A stretch of 64,000 nt of DNA from Fibrobacter sp. (GCA_024398815.1 JAKSIL010000002.1:1-64000), one strand, 5' to 3'. Positions 22,696 to 31,839 are shown, counted from the first letter of the stretch. Notes: generated by a model not told the origin, from the letters alone. Translations and numbers: made by a program.

Positions 22696-24150
22696 CTATT
22701 CCTTAGCGAGCTTGTCGAGAATTTCGTTCACCATGCCCGGGTTCGCCTTGCCGCCGGACTTGCGCATGGTCATACCTACGAGGAAGCCCTTCAAAGCAAC
22801 CTTGCCCGCCTTGAATTCGGCGAACTGGGCGGCATTAGCAGCGCAGACTTCGCGGACAATCGCTTCGATAGCGCCCGTATCCGTCACCTGTACGAGGCCC
22901 TTGTCCTTCACGATCTTTGCAGGATCGGCGCCGGTTTCGAACATTTCTGCGAACACGTCCTTAGCAATCTTGCCGTTGATGGTCTTGTCGACAATCAGGT
23001 TCACGAGGGCGCAAAGCTGTTCCGGCTTGATCTTCAAGGCGTTGAGGCCGCCTTCGAGTTCCTTCACCTTTGCAAGGAGTTCCGTAATCACCCAGTTCGC
23101 AAGAATCTTTCCGTTCTTGCAATCCTTCACGGCGGTGTTGTACCATTCACTCACGTCGCGGTCTTCGGTAAGCACCTGGGCGTCGTATTCGGAAACGCCG
23201 TAGTCAGCCATGAAGCGGGCGCGGCGTGCATCCGGAAGTTCCGGCATCGTATTGCGAATTTCTTCAACAAAGGCAGGGTCTGTCACGAGGCGGACCATAT
23301 CCGGTTCCGGGAAGTACTTATAGTCGTGAGCATCTTCCTTACTGCGAATCACAATCGTCTTGTCGGCGTTGGGATCGTAGCGCTTGGTGCACTGTTCCAC
23401 TTCCCGACCGGCATCCAAGGTCGCAGCCTGCAAATTCATTTCGGCGTACAAAGCCTTTTCCAAGTTCGTGAAGCTGTTCAAGTTCTTGATTTCGGCGCGG
23501 ATGCCAAACGGAGCATCTTCAGAGGCGCGGAGGGAAATGTTACCGTCGCAGCGCATGTTGCCGTTTTCCATGTTGGCCTTGGAAACCTGCGTGTATTCGA
23601 GCGTCTGCTTAATCTTCTTCAGCACAAGCACGGCTTCTTCCGGGCTGCGGATATCCGGTTCAGTAACAATTTCACAAAGCGGAGTGCCGCAGCGGTTTGC
23701 GTCAAAATGGGAATCCGTCGGGCTCATGTCGTGGATGAGCTTACCAGCATCTTCTTCCATGTGGATACGAGTGATGCCCACACGCTTCTTGGTCCCGTCT
23801 TCTTTCACAATTTCGAGCCAGCCGTTCTTGCAAATCGGATGGTCGTACACCGGAAGGCCGCCCGTCTGGGTAATCTGGTAACCCTTCGGAAGGTCCGGGT
23901 AGAAGTAGTTCTTACGGGTCCACATGGCGTTCAAATCAATTTCGCAGTTCAAAGCGAGGCCCAGGCGAATGGCGTATTCCACGGCCTTCTTGTTCGGCAC
24001 GGGCATTGCACCCGGCATACCGAGGCAAACGGGGCATACGTGCTTGTTCGGAGTCGTATTCACTTCGATTTCGCAACCGCAGAACATCTTCGTCTTGGTG
24101 GCGAGCTGACAATGGATTTCAAGACCAATAACAGGACAATAATTCGACAT
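22696..24150 (-). CDS. gatB: Aspartyl/glutamyl-tRNA amidotransferase subunit B
   Basis: 484 residues, full length. The start VIGLEIHCQLATKTKMFCGC and the block VCPVCLGMPGAMPVPNKKAV are GatB signatures, with Cys pairs that bind zinc. The C-terminal YqeY-like domain ends MRKSGGKANPGMVNEIL. GatB, with GatA and GatC, converts Glu-tRNAGln and Asp-tRNAAsn to the amidated forms; gatA and gatC are not in this window. GGAG lies before the ATG. The gene is followed without a gap by a small membrane protein. Confidence 0.97.
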   Translation of the reverse strand: MSNYCPVIGLEIHCQLATKTKMFCGCEIEVNTTPNKHVCPVCLGMPGAMPVPNKKAVEYAIRLGLALNCEIDLNAMWTRKNYFYPDLPKGYQITQTGGLPVYDHPICKNGWLEIVKEDGTKKRVGITRIHMEEDAGKLIHDMSPTDSHFDANRCGTPLCEIVTEPDIRSPEEAVLVLKKIKQTLEYTQVSKANMENGNMRCDGNISLRASEDAPFGIRAEIKNLNSFTNLEKALYAEMNLQAATLDAGREVEQCTKRYDPNADKTIVIRSKEDAHDYKYFPEPDMVRLVTDPAFVEEIRNTMPELPDARRARFMADYGVSEYDAQVLTEDRDVSEWYNTAVKDCKNGKILANWVITELLAKVKELEGGLNALKIKPEQLCALVNLIVDKTINGKIAKDVFAEMFETGADPAKIVKDKGLVQVTDTGAIEAIVREVCAANAAQFAEFKAGKVALKGFLVGMTMRKSGGKANPGMVNEILDKLAKE

Positions 24151-24293
24151 AGGAGTCTCCAGTAAATTTTACGGGATAAATGTAGAATTTTAAAGAAAAA
24201 CATTCGACGTGAAAGCGGAAGATTGCCGTCGAAACGCGAGAGAATGTCGCAGAAAAAGTGAGAGAACGTCGCAGAAACGCGGACTTTCCCCGA

Positions 24294-24483
24294 AAAACAC
24301 CCACTAAATTGCATTTTTTGCACATTTAGTAGGTGTTTTATTACTTTATTCGCAATAAATTGTACTGTTTTTTGAATTTTGGGAAAAGGCCGCACCTACT
24401 AAATTGAGTTTTATCTGCATTTAGTAGGTGTTTTAGCAAAAAACGCACCCACTAAATCAAGCTTTATTTGCATTTAGTGGGTG
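24294..24483. repeat. Array of three palindromic repeats
   Basis: Three 38-nt hairpins with 12-bp arms and 14-nt loops: 24298-24335, 24393-24430 and 24446-24483, of form CACCYACTAAAT ... ATTTAGTRGGTG. Copies 2 and 3 differ at one stem pair (T-A against C-G) in both arms; copy 1 has one mismatch there but extends to 16-bp arms with flanking AAAA/TTTT. The intergenic space (24151-24513) holds nothing else I can identify. They could serve as terminators of the PIN gene; the purpose of three copies is unclear. Confidence 0.75.
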
Positions 24484-24513
24484 TTTTCCGAGTTCGAACA
24501 GTTTTTAAGCGTT

Positions 24514-24963
24514 CTACACTTCGTCGAGCGTCACGACAGCGACATCGGTCGCATCGCGGAAGTTCACACTCTCGGTGAGAATACAATCGGCGCCATAAAC
24601 GAAAGCGGTAGCAAGGCGTATCGACTCCGCCTCGGTCAGCTTATGATTTGTGCGGGAAGCAGAAGCAAAAAGTTCTGCCGCTTTAACAGAAACCTCGGAA
24701 TTCACATCGCACACGCGCACGTTCGCAGAATTTTCAAAGAATTCGCGGTACTGGCGAGCAAGGACGCCTTCTCGGGCATCAAAGGCGCGACGGCATATTT
24801 CAAACAAGGTAACAGACGAAACCAGTATTTGGACATTCTTTTCATAGGCCATGTCCAAAATGTTTGAAACCACTGGATAGTAGTCCGGATGCATTTGAAG
24901 CAAGCGCACGATTGCACTTGTATCCAAAAACAACATGCGAGACTTTTCAATGGCCTTGTTCAT
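24514..24963 (-). CDS. PIN-domain protein (VapC-like ribonuclease)
   Basis: 149 residues. FLDTSAIVRLL holds the first conserved Asp, FEICRRA the conserved Glu, and TEAESIRLATAFVYGADCIL with TESVNFRD the later acidic residues of a PIN nuclease that binds Mg2+ and usually cuts RNA. Many are toxins. No small antitoxin gene precedes or follows; upstream on the same strand is a 362-residue envelope protein 31 bp away. AGGCGG lies before the ATG. Either an orphan toxin or an RNase with a housekeeping role. Confidence 0.8.
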   Translation of the reverse strand: MNKAIEKSRMLFLDTSAIVRLLQMHPDYYPVVSNILDMAYEKNVQILVSSVTLFEICRRAFDAREGVLARQYREFFENSANVRVCDVNSEVSVKAAELFASASRTNHKLTEAESIRLATAFVYGADCILTESVNFRDATDVAVVTLDEV

Positions 24964-24994
24964 ACGGTCCGCCTAGCAAGTCCAGGACATTAAT

Positions 24995-26083
24995 TTATTC
25001 GTAAATTTCCATCTGGGCGATATCTTCGCGCATGCCGGCACGCACCATTCTGAAGCGTTCGGCCTTCGGGTAGAAGTACCAAAGCCACCATTCGCCGCTG
25101 ATATCCGTGCGCTTGGTCTTGATGACCATGGGCTTTTCACCCTTGTAGAAGTCGCGCTTGTGAGGAATCACGTATTCGAAAGGACGATAAGTATGCACTT
25201 CTTCGCCTGCGGCGCGTTCAATAAAGCCGTTACCGTCCTTACTCCACGTAATGGTCACCTTTCCGTTTTCGTCCTTTTCTTCCTTGCAGGAATCAAAGCC
25301 GCTATCGCACCACTTGTAGTACTTATAGACGAAGGACTGTTCCGGCATATTGAAAGTATCGACCTTGCGGGTATTGCCCTTGTATGTCGGGTATTCGCCC
25401 TCGAGCTTGTACTGGCCGATATTGTAGTCGTAACAGCCGCGCTGGGCAACCTTCACCTGACGGTTGTAGATAGCAATGTCGATATTGCAGCCCTCTTCCT
25501 GGTAGCTAAGTCTTGCATGGCCGTTGGACTCGCGCATTTCCAGGTTACCCATTTCTATTTCGGAACGTTCGCCAAACGGACCGTTCTGGATGACAACGGA
25601 AAAATAACGGGGATTCGTCGGGGACTTTTTCAAGGTCACACTACCGGTAGCGGACGCATATTCGCCACTCAAGTCCTTGGACTCCTGCTGGAACCTGGCA
25701 AGGTCGGCGCGCTTCACCCAAACCTGGCCCAACTTGCAGTCGATAGGAACGAATCTGGGCGGTTCAGTCGGTTCGACCTCAACCCACTTTTCAACTTTTT
25801 TCTTTTGAATCCTTGTTTTGGGCTTACCCTTCTTATCCTTGACAACCCTACCCTTCTTATCCTTGACCTGTACCTTTTCGCGAACGTAGGTAACTTTTTT
25901 CACCTTTTCCTTCGGAATCGGCAATTCCTTGATCCAGTCCGTCTTGGTCAGTTCACCCACCGGACGTTCTTCGTCCAGCTGTTTGTTAAGCATGCCGTAA
26001 GCAGGCAAAGTTTCATCGGAAAAAGCGACACTTACACAGGCAATCAGCAAAAACAGTACTAATTTTTTCAATTTAAACCTCAT
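24995..26083 (-). CDS. Hypothetical exported protein
   Basis: 362 residues. A signal peptide (LVLFLLIACVSVAFS) leads into an unusual Lys-rich segment at about 60-100 with a tandem motif (VKDKKGR VVKDKKGKPK). The rest contains Cys pairs (EEGCNIDIAI, RGCYDYN, WCDSGFDSCKEE) and a C-terminal part rich in Trp and Tyr (ISGEWWLWYFYPKAERF). I know no family. Likely in the periplasm or at the outer membrane. The PIN gene lies 31 bp downstream. Confidence 0.65.
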   Translation of the reverse strand: MRFKLKKLVLFLLIACVSVAFSDETLPAYGMLNKQLDEERPVGELTKTDWIKELPIPKEKVKKVTYVREKVQVKDKKGRVVKDKKGKPKTRIQKKKVEKWVEVEPTEPPRFVPIDCKLGQVWVKRADLARFQQESKDLSGEYASATGSVTLKKSPTNPRYFSVVIQNGPFGERSEIEMGNLEMRESNGHARLSYQEEGCNIDIAIYNRQVKVAQRGCYDYNIGQYKLEGEYPTYKGNTRKVDTFNMPEQSFVYKYYKWCDSGFDSCKEEKDENGKVTITWSKDGNGFIERAAGEEVHTYRPFEYVIPHKRDFYKGEKPMVIKTKRTDISGEWWLWYFYPKAERFRMVRAGMREDIAQMEIYE

Positions 26084-26191
26084 TTACTCTATAAATTAAC
26101 ATTTTACGGGGCATAAAATAGGTCGATGTTCAAAAAAGATTTGTTTTTTACTAAAATTTCAATCAAATGGAATAAATAGGAGATTCCGGAA

Positions 26192-27601
26192 ATGAAAAAA
26201 ATGTTCCTCGCTACATGCCTCCTCGCAGCAAGCGTTTTTGCCGCCCCGCAGGCTACGGCCAAGGCCAGTGCCCCCGCCGACAAGAAAGAACCTGTAGCTG
26301 CAGCCCCCGCAGCAGCCCCTGCCGCTGAAGCCCCGAAGGCCGAAGCAGCAAAGACTGAAGCAGCCCCTGCAGCAGCGCCCGCCGCCGAAGCCGCTGCCGC
26401 TGAAGCCCCGAAGGCCGAAGAAGCCAAGACTGAAGCAGCACCTGCAGAAGCACCCGCCGCCGAAGCCGCTGCCGCTGAAGCCCCGAAGGCCGAAGAAGCC
26501 AAGACCGAAGTCGCCGCAGCCGAACCGGCCCCCGCAGCCGAAGTGGCCGCAGCACCGGAACAGAAGCCCGCCAAGAAAAAGAAACGCCGCAAAAAGAAAA
26601 AAATGATTGAAAACGCAGTCATCGAAACTCCGAAGATTGCATTCGACATCAACGCAGACTTCGAATTGGAAGCCGGCAAGGTGTTCTGGGCCACAGAAGA
26701 CGACAAAATGGGCGACAACCTCGAAACATGGAACGGCGAAGCCAACTTTGCAGTTCTCGCCGAAGGCGATGACTTCAAGGGCAAGATCGGCATCGCATTC
26801 TATCCGGGCGACCTGAGAATGTCTGACGACAACATGGACAAGATGACCAAGAAGGAAGCTCTTCGCAACGATACCGAAAAGGGTATTGACGACTACTTCT
26901 CCCTTGACGAAGCCTGGGCCATGCAGAATACAGACAACTTTGTATTCAAGGTCGGTCGTTGGGACAACACCGACAAGAACGGCGACTACTTCGGTGGTTA
27001 CATCGATGGCTACCTGAACGGATTCATGTCCACCCAGAATTCCGAGAACCAGTTGCAGTTCGGTTTCACCCCGACGGACAACCTCGACTTCTACATTAGC
27101 CTCATCAGCCAGTCCGCGAACCTGGACAAGGGCGACATCCGCGCCGCCTTCAACTTCCACGGCCTTGAAAGCATCCAGGACCTGAGCGTCCAGCTCGCCT
27201 ACCGCGGCAACATCTTCGACAAGGTGTACGACAGCAAGGCTGACGTTGCCCACAACATCTCGCTCAAGGCGAACCTCCCCATCGTCCGCAACACCGCCAA
27301 CATCTTCGCTGAAGGCGCCCTCATGGACCTCGACGACGACCTGGTCATCCCGGTCACCGGCGGCGTAGCATTCTTCACCCCGGTTGTCGACCGCATCATT
27401 CTCGAAGCGGAATACGTCAAGGACCGTGGCGAAAATCCTGAATACTGCAGCTTCGGTGCAAAGCACGTGAAGGACGTTCTTGGTGCCCTCTACCTCGAAA
27501 AGACCTTCACCGACCGCTTCAGCCTCTCTGCAGGCTTCCACAGCTACGGCAGCACGAAGGACTTCATGCTTTCGGGCAACCTCGTGGGTCGCATCAACTA
27601 A
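26192..27601 (+). CDS. Porin-like outer-membrane protein with Ala/Pro/Glu-rich N-terminal repeats
   Basis: 469 residues. A signal peptide ends at VFAAP (about 18). Residues ~25-125 are low-complexity repeats of AAEAPKAEEAKTEAAP type, encoded by near-identical 75-bp units, followed by a very basic patch (KPAKKKKRRKKKKM, about 128-141). The C-terminal ~320 residues alternate polar and aromatic/hydrophobic residues as in beta-barrels (FVFKVGRWDNTDKNGDYFGG, LSLSAGFHSYG-type ends) and finish with LVGRIN. The repeats may span the periplasm and bind the cell wall; that is inference. GGAG precedes the ATG. A double hairpin terminator follows. Confidence 0.7.
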   Translation: MKKMFLATCLLAASVFAAPQATAKASAPADKKEPVAAAPAAAPAAEAPKAEAAKTEAAPAAAPAAEAAAAEAPKAEEAKTEAAPAEAPAAEAAAAEAPKAEEAKTEVAAAEPAPAAEVAAAPEQKPAKKKKRRKKKKMIENAVIETPKIAFDINADFELEAGKVFWATEDDKMGDNLETWNGEANFAVLAEGDDFKGKIGIAFYPGDLRMSDDNMDKMTKKEALRNDTEKGIDDYFSLDEAWAMQNTDNFVFKVGRWDNTDKNGDYFGGYIDGYLNGFMSTQNSENQLQFGFTPTDNLDFYISLISQSANLDKGDIRAAFNFHGLESIQDLSVQLAYRGNIFDKVYDSKADVAHNISLKANLPIVRNTANIFAEGALMDLDDDLVIPVTGGVAFFTPVVDRIILEAEYVKDRGENPEYCSFGAKHVKDVLGALYLEKTFTDRFSLSAGFHSYGSTKDFMLSGNLVGRIN

Positions 27602-27610
27602 TACAAAAAT

Positions 27611-27681
27611 CCCCAGTCCTGGACTGGGGATAAACATTCAAATGTTTAAGGAACCGGTGCCATGCATCGGTTCTTTTTTTT
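27611..27681 (+). terminator. Double hairpin with T run
   Basis: CCCCAGTCC (27611-27619) pairs with GGACTGGGG (27621-27629). A second stem, GAACCG (27651-27656) with CGGTTC (27668-27673), is followed by eight T. Confidence 0.85.
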
Positions 27682-27682
27682 A

Positions 27683-27880
27683 TTAATTGCCTTTGCGTTC
27701 CAAGTCAAGCAAAAGAGACTGCAAGGATTCTTCGACCGTAGCCCTAAAATCGGCAGAGCCAAGACTGCAGCTGGCAACAACTTCGTCACCCTTGCAAATA
27801 CGGATAACGGCAAAACCGTTCTCGTTGGAAAAAGTGACGCTTAAACCTTTTTTCAAAGCCTTTTCAAGCAAATCGCGCAT
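27683..27880 (-). CDS. Hypothetical small protein
   Basis: 65 residues: a short helix (RDLLEKALKKGLS), two or three beta strands (VTFSNENGFAVIRICKGDEV) and a final helix (ATVEESLQSLLLDLER). No signal peptide. AAGGAG sits 6 bases before the ATG, which supports a real gene despite its size. I recognise no family. It stands alone, convergent with the porin-like gene. Confidence 0.6.
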   Translation of the reverse strand: MRDLLEKALKKGLSVTFSNENGFAVIRICKGDEVVASCSLGSADFRATVEESLQSLLLDLERKGN

Positions 27881-28012
27881 GATAACTCCTTTGGAATTAA
27901 AACATAAACTTGTTGGAACCCAACGCCCTTAAACTAGGCTTTTTCACTCAAAAAAACAAGCAAAAAAGCAAATAAATCGGATAAAAGGGGTAAAATCAGG
28001 GATTTTGAGAGC

Positions 28013-28018
28013 TATATT
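28013..28018 (+). promoter_or_regulatory. -10-like box TATATT close to the TatD ATG
   Basis: TATATT ends four bases before the ATG at 28023. No strong -35. No ribosome binding site between box and ATG. Confidence 0.35.
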
Positions 28019-28022
28019 GTGG

Positions 28023-28727
28023 ATGATGCTCGATTTTCACCTTCATTTGGCAAGACTCCCCCGGCCGCTCGCCCTCGCCCGCGAACTCAAGGCACTGGAT
28101 TACGCCTTTGTAGCCGTTGCCTGTGAACCCTGGGAATGGGATGCCATAGCGGACATCTTCGCGAAAATGGGCGACGATGTTGAGACGAACTTGAAGGGCG
28201 TCGCGTACGGGATTCACCCGATGGTGGCGACACAAACCATCAAAGAGCACCTCGACCGCCTCGAGGAACTGCTGCTCGAAAACAGCGGCGCCATTGTCGG
28301 TGAAGCGGGGCTCGACAAGCGTTACCCCGGCTACGAGGAAGGCGGAATCCAGGAACAAGTCTTTGTACGTCAGGTGGAAATGGCATACGACTTAGGAAGG
28401 GACTTGCAAATCCACTGTGTCGGGGACTACGGACGAATCATCCGAATCCTGAAAAAAGCCGGATTCGGGAAAACCGCGCACCCGATTTTCCACCGCTTCG
28501 GAGGCGATTCAGGAATCGTGAAAGCAGCCCTCCCGCTCGGCTCCATCTTCTCTTTGCACAAGGACAGCTTCCGCAAGAAATCCACCGCAGACGCCATCAA
28601 AGAAATCCCCGCCGAGAACATCCGATTCGAAACGGACGCCGACGAAAGCTGGACCGAAATCCTTAACGGAAGCGACGCACAGAACGCAGCAGCACTAGCA
28701 AAAGAACTCGGCAAAATTTCAGTTTGA
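28023..28727 (+). CDS. TatD family hydrolase
   Basis: 234 residues from ATG 28023. LDFHLHLARL gives the HxH metal motif, VGEAGLDKRYPG the conserved Glu, LQIHCVGDYG a metal His, IFHRFGGD another His, and FETDADESW the final Asp, the order expected for TatD-type metal-dependent hydrolases (often DNases, related to the amidohydrolase fold). The exact substrate is uncertain. An upstream TTG (28005) extends the frame, but ATG ATG at 28023/28026 fits the family start better. Confidence 0.85.
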   Translation: MMLDFHLHLARLPRPLALARELKALDYAFVAVACEPWEWDAIADIFAKMGDDVETNLKGVAYGIHPMVATQTIKEHLDRLEELLLENSGAIVGEAGLDKRYPGYEEGGIQEQVFVRQVEMAYDLGRDLQIHCVGDYGRIIRILKKAGFGKTAHPIFHRFGGDSGIVKAALPLGSIFSLHKDSFRKKSTADAIKEIPAENIRFETDADESWTEILNGSDAQNAAALAKELGKISV

Positions 28728-28734
28728 TAAAAAA

Positions 28735-28762
28735 AACAGGCTAGTGAACCTCGCCTGCTTTT
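28735..28762 (+). terminator. Probable terminator of the TatD gene
   Basis: CAGGC (28737-28741) pairs with GCCTG (28753-28757), followed by CTTTTTG. The stem is short. Confidence 0.5.
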
Positions 28763-28811
28763 TGCAATTTATTTTTGAACTAAAGTCGTTATTGCGTTTG
28801 AAAAAAAAACG

Positions 28812-30104
28812 TTAAGACAATCGTTTCAAAACAGCAGCGGCGTGGTGAATGAAGCCTTCTTCGTTTGCGACGACGGCGATGGCCTTCGCGTTCTTCTTGA
28901 TGGCCTTTTCGCTGTACTTGATGATGCTCATGCGCTTGAGGAAGTCATAGACGCCGAGCGGGCTGAAGAAGCGGCCTGTGCCGTTCGTAGGCAGCACGTG
29001 GTTCGGGCCGGCAAAGTAGTCGCCGACCGGTTCGCTGGACCACGGGCCAATGAACACGGCGCCAGCGTTTTCAATCTGGGCGGCCATGGATTCGGCTTCG
29101 CAGGTCACGATTTCCATGTGTTCCGGGGCGATGGCGTTTGCAATTTCGACGCCGTCAAACCAGTCCTTCACAACGAGGATGCGACCGAAGTTGTCGAGCA
29201 CCTTCTGGAGGAGTTCCTTCTTCGGGGAATTTTCCACCTGGATGTCGACGCAAGCGCTAATCATCTGGGCGGTTTCCATGTTGTCTGTAATGCAGATGGC
29301 GGCTTCGAAACCGGAACCGTGTTCGGCCTGGCTCAAGAGGTCAGCAGCGACAAAATCCGGATCGCAGGTGTTATCGGCAAGCACAAGCACTTCGCTGGGG
29401 CCTGCCACCATGTCGATGTCCACGATGCCGAAAACTTCCTTCTTCGCAACAGCGGCGAAGACGTTACCCGGGCCGACAATCTTGTCGACGCGTTCCACGA
29501 CGATCTTACCCTTGGCATCCTTGGCGCCATAAGCGAGCATGGCGATGGCCTGTGCGCCACCGATGTGGTAGACTTCGGTAATGCCGAGTTCCTTCAAGAC
29601 AAATGCAACGGCGCGGTTGATTTCGCCCTTGATCGGAGTCACGACGACGATGTCCTTGACGCCAGCGACGAGGGCCGGAACCGCATTCATAATCACGGTG
29701 CTCGGGTAAATGCCTGCACCACCCGGAACGTAAAGGCCCACGCGCTTCATCGGGCGAATGCGCTGACCGAGAACGACGCCGTCTTTGCCTTCCATGAGCC
29801 AGGAATCTTCCATCTGGTTCACGTGGAAATCGCGCACGTTCTTGATGGCCTGCTTAAGGGCCTTCTGCATTTCGGCAGGGCACTTGGCGGCGGACTTTTC
29901 AATTTCCTTCTCGCTCACGCGGAGGTTCTTGCCCTTGAGGCCGTCGAACTTCTGAGCGTATTCCACAGCCTTCGCATAACCGCCGTTCTTGATATCGGCG
30001 AGAATCTGCATGACCTTGTCGTGGATTTCCTTGCTCGGGGCGACTTCACGGCCGCAGATACGTTCAATTTCCTTGGACTTCGGAGTAACTTTTACGATTT
30101 GCAT
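28812..30104 (-). CDS. hisD: Histidinol dehydrogenase
   Basis: 430 residues, full length. Key blocks: PMKRVGLYVPGGAGIYPSTV, IGGAQAIAMLAYG, VDKIVGPGNVFAAVAKKEV and DMVAGPSEVLVLAD, with the late HVLPTNGTGRF. HisD oxidises L-histidinol to L-histidine in two NAD-dependent steps with zinc. It starts one base after the cimA stop, so it is co-transcribed with cimA, mixing histidine and isoleucine synthesis in one operon. No terminator seen after it. Confidence 0.97.
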   Translation of the reverse strand: MQIVKVTPKSKEIERICGREVAPSKEIHDKVMQILADIKNGGYAKAVEYAQKFDGLKGKNLRVSEKEIEKSAAKCPAEMQKALKQAIKNVRDFHVNQMEDSWLMEGKDGVVLGQRIRPMKRVGLYVPGGAGIYPSTVIMNAVPALVAGVKDIVVVTPIKGEINRAVAFVLKELGITEVYHIGGAQAIAMLAYGAKDAKGKIVVERVDKIVGPGNVFAAVAKKEVFGIVDIDMVAGPSEVLVLADNTCDPDFVAADLLSQAEHGSGFEAAICITDNMETAQMISACVDIQVENSPKKELLQKVLDNFGRILVVKDWFDGVEIANAIAPEHMEIVTCEAESMAAQIENAGAVFIGPWSSEPVGDYFAGPNHVLPTNGTGRFFSPLGVYDFLKRMSIIKYSEKAIKKNAKAIAVVANEEGFIHHAAAVLKRLS

Positions 30105-30105
30105 T

Positions 30106-31824
30106 TTACTTCTTCTTTTTCTTTAAAGCGGGTTTCGTGATGTCGGCAGCGCGCTTGACTTCACGCTTCGAAAGTTTCTTCGGCTTGGAGGCTTCAGGGA
30201 CTTCATCAATCTTTTCAGTTGTAGCATTCACTTCCAAGTGCTTGTAAGCATTCGGGATGACCTTGTTTTCCACAAGAATCTTGTAGGTAAGACCATCGAC
30301 AAAGGCCATCCAGCAAGCCTCGATAATGTTGCTCGAAACACCCACCATGTTCCAGTAGCCGTGCTCGTCGCCGAACGTCGTCCATACGCGAACAGTCGCA
30401 TCGGAAGCCACGTTGCTGCCCAGCACGCGCACCTTGAAGTCGTCGAGGCGGACCTTAGACATGCACGGGAAGAACGGCAACAGAGCCTTGCGGAGGGCAG
30501 CATCCAGAGCATTCACCGGGCCGTCACCTTCGCTCACCTGATGGCTGATCTTGTCACCAATCTGGAGCTTGACGGTCGCCTGCGAAACGGAAACTCCCTG
30601 CGGAGTCTTGTCTTCGATGACGCGATAGTTCAAAACCTTGAACGGCTCCCGCACCATTCCCAAGTGGCGGTACACGAGCAACTTGAAACTTGCTTCGGCG
30701 CTGTCGAAATGCCAACCGGCATTTTCGCGTTCCTTGATCAAACTCAGAAGGCTTGCTACGAGCGGATCCTTCTTATCAATGCCCGGCTTGATGGCCTTGA
30801 GTTTTTCAACAACAAGCGAACCACCGGCCTGGTCGCTCGTGACGAACACGCGGTCGTTACCCACGGCATGCGGGTCGATATGTTCAAAACTGCGGCTGAC
30901 CTTCATCACGCCATCGATGTGGGCGCCACCCTTGTGAGCAAAAGCGGCGTCGCCGACGTACGGAGCATGCACGTCGCTCGGAAGGTTCACAATCTGGTCC
31001 ACATTGCTGCTCAACTGGCGGAGGCGGGCAATCTTCTTTGCCGCAAAGAAATTCGCATTCATCTTGAAACGCAAATCGGCGGCAATCGTCGTGAGGTTTG
31101 CGTTACCGCAGCGTTCGCCGTAACCGTTCACCACGCCCTGCACCATCGTAGCGCCGCACTTGACGGCGTAGATGCTGTTGCAAACAGCAAGGCCGGCATC
31201 GTTGTGCACGTGGATTCCGAGCGGAGTCGAAATGCGGGACTTCACATCCTTCATGATGGTTTCAATTTCCCAGGGCATCGTACCGCCGTTCGTATCGCAA
31301 AGCACGATGTAGTCGGCATGGCCAAGTTCTGCGGCCTTCAAAGTCTCGAGAGCGTATTCCGGATTCGCCTTGTAGCCGTCAAAAAAGTGCTCGGCATCGT
31401 AAATCACCTCTTCGGAATGTTCCTTGAGGTAAGCAATGGACGATTCAATCATGTCGAGGTTTTCTTCGAGGGTCGTGCGAATCACGTCCGTCACGTGCAA
31501 ATCCCAACTCTTACCGAAAATAGTCTTGACCGGCGCGCCGGACTTGACGAGGGCCTGCAGCAGCGGGTCCTTTTCCGGGAGAACACCCGGACGGCGGGTA
31601 CTGCCGAAAGCAGCGATCTTCGCATGCTTCAGCTTCACATCCTTCACGAGCTTAAAAAATTCTTCATCCGTCGGGTTGCTGGGGTTCGGCCAGCCACCTT
31701 CAATGTAGTCAAAACCAAAATGGTCCAAAATTCGTGCAATCTGCAACTTATCGGCTAAGGAAAGACTGATTTTACGGTCCTGGTTACCGTCACGGAGCGT
31801 CGTATCGTATAAAAAAACTTTCAT
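30106..31824 (-). CDS. cimA: Citramalate synthase (2-isopropylmalate synthase family)
   Basis: 572 residues. The start FLYDTTLRDGNQDRKISLSL, the HVHNDAGLAVCNSI block and the C-terminal LeuA-like regulatory domain match the CimA branch (TIGR00977 type). The opening IEGGWPNPSNPTDEEFF is typical of citramalate synthase and not of LeuA. It condenses pyruvate and acetyl-CoA to citramalate, a threonine-independent route to isoleucine that would use leuCD. It ends in a Lys-rich tail (KPKKLSKREVKRAAD ... KKKKK) beyond the usual end. A TATATTTC box lies 5 bases before the ATG. Confidence 0.92.
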   Translation of the reverse strand: MKVFLYDTTLRDGNQDRKISLSLADKLQIARILDHFGFDYIEGGWPNPSNPTDEEFFKLVKDVKLKHAKIAAFGSTRRPGVLPEKDPLLQALVKSGAPVKTIFGKSWDLHVTDVIRTTLEENLDMIESSIAYLKEHSEEVIYDAEHFFDGYKANPEYALETLKAAELGHADYIVLCDTNGGTMPWEIETIMKDVKSRISTPLGIHVHNDAGLAVCNSIYAVKCGATMVQGVVNGYGERCGNANLTTIAADLRFKMNANFFAAKKIARLRQLSSNVDQIVNLPSDVHAPYVGDAAFAHKGGAHIDGVMKVSRSFEHIDPHAVGNDRVFVTSDQAGGSLVVEKLKAIKPGIDKKDPLVASLLSLIKERENAGWHFDSAEASFKLLVYRHLGMVREPFKVLNYRVIEDKTPQGVSVSQATVKLQIGDKISHQVSEGDGPVNALDAALRKALLPFFPCMSKVRLDDFKVRVLGSNVASDATVRVWTTFGDEHGYWNMVGVSSNIIEACWMAFVDGLTYKILVENKVIPNAYKHLEVNATTEKIDEVPEASKPKKLSKREVKRAADITKPALKKKKK

Positions 31825-31829
31825 GGACG

Positions 31830-31837
31830 GAAATATA
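31830..31837 (-). promoter_or_regulatory. -10-like box TATATTTC close to the cimA ATG
   Basis: TATATTTC on the minus strand, 5 bases before the ATG at 31824 and directly after the adk terminator. Confidence 0.4.
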
Positions 31838-31839
31838 GA

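Noticed and set aside
24294-24483. CRISPR array
   Set aside because: The three units are palindromes of 38 nt with irregular spacing (95 and 53 bp) and no distinct spacers, and no cas genes are near.
26159-27637. A 492-codon open frame opposite the porin-like gene, with Gly/Cys-rich repeats
   Set aside because: It is the complement of the Ala/Glu repeats; the plus strand has the signal peptide, ribosome binding site and terminator.
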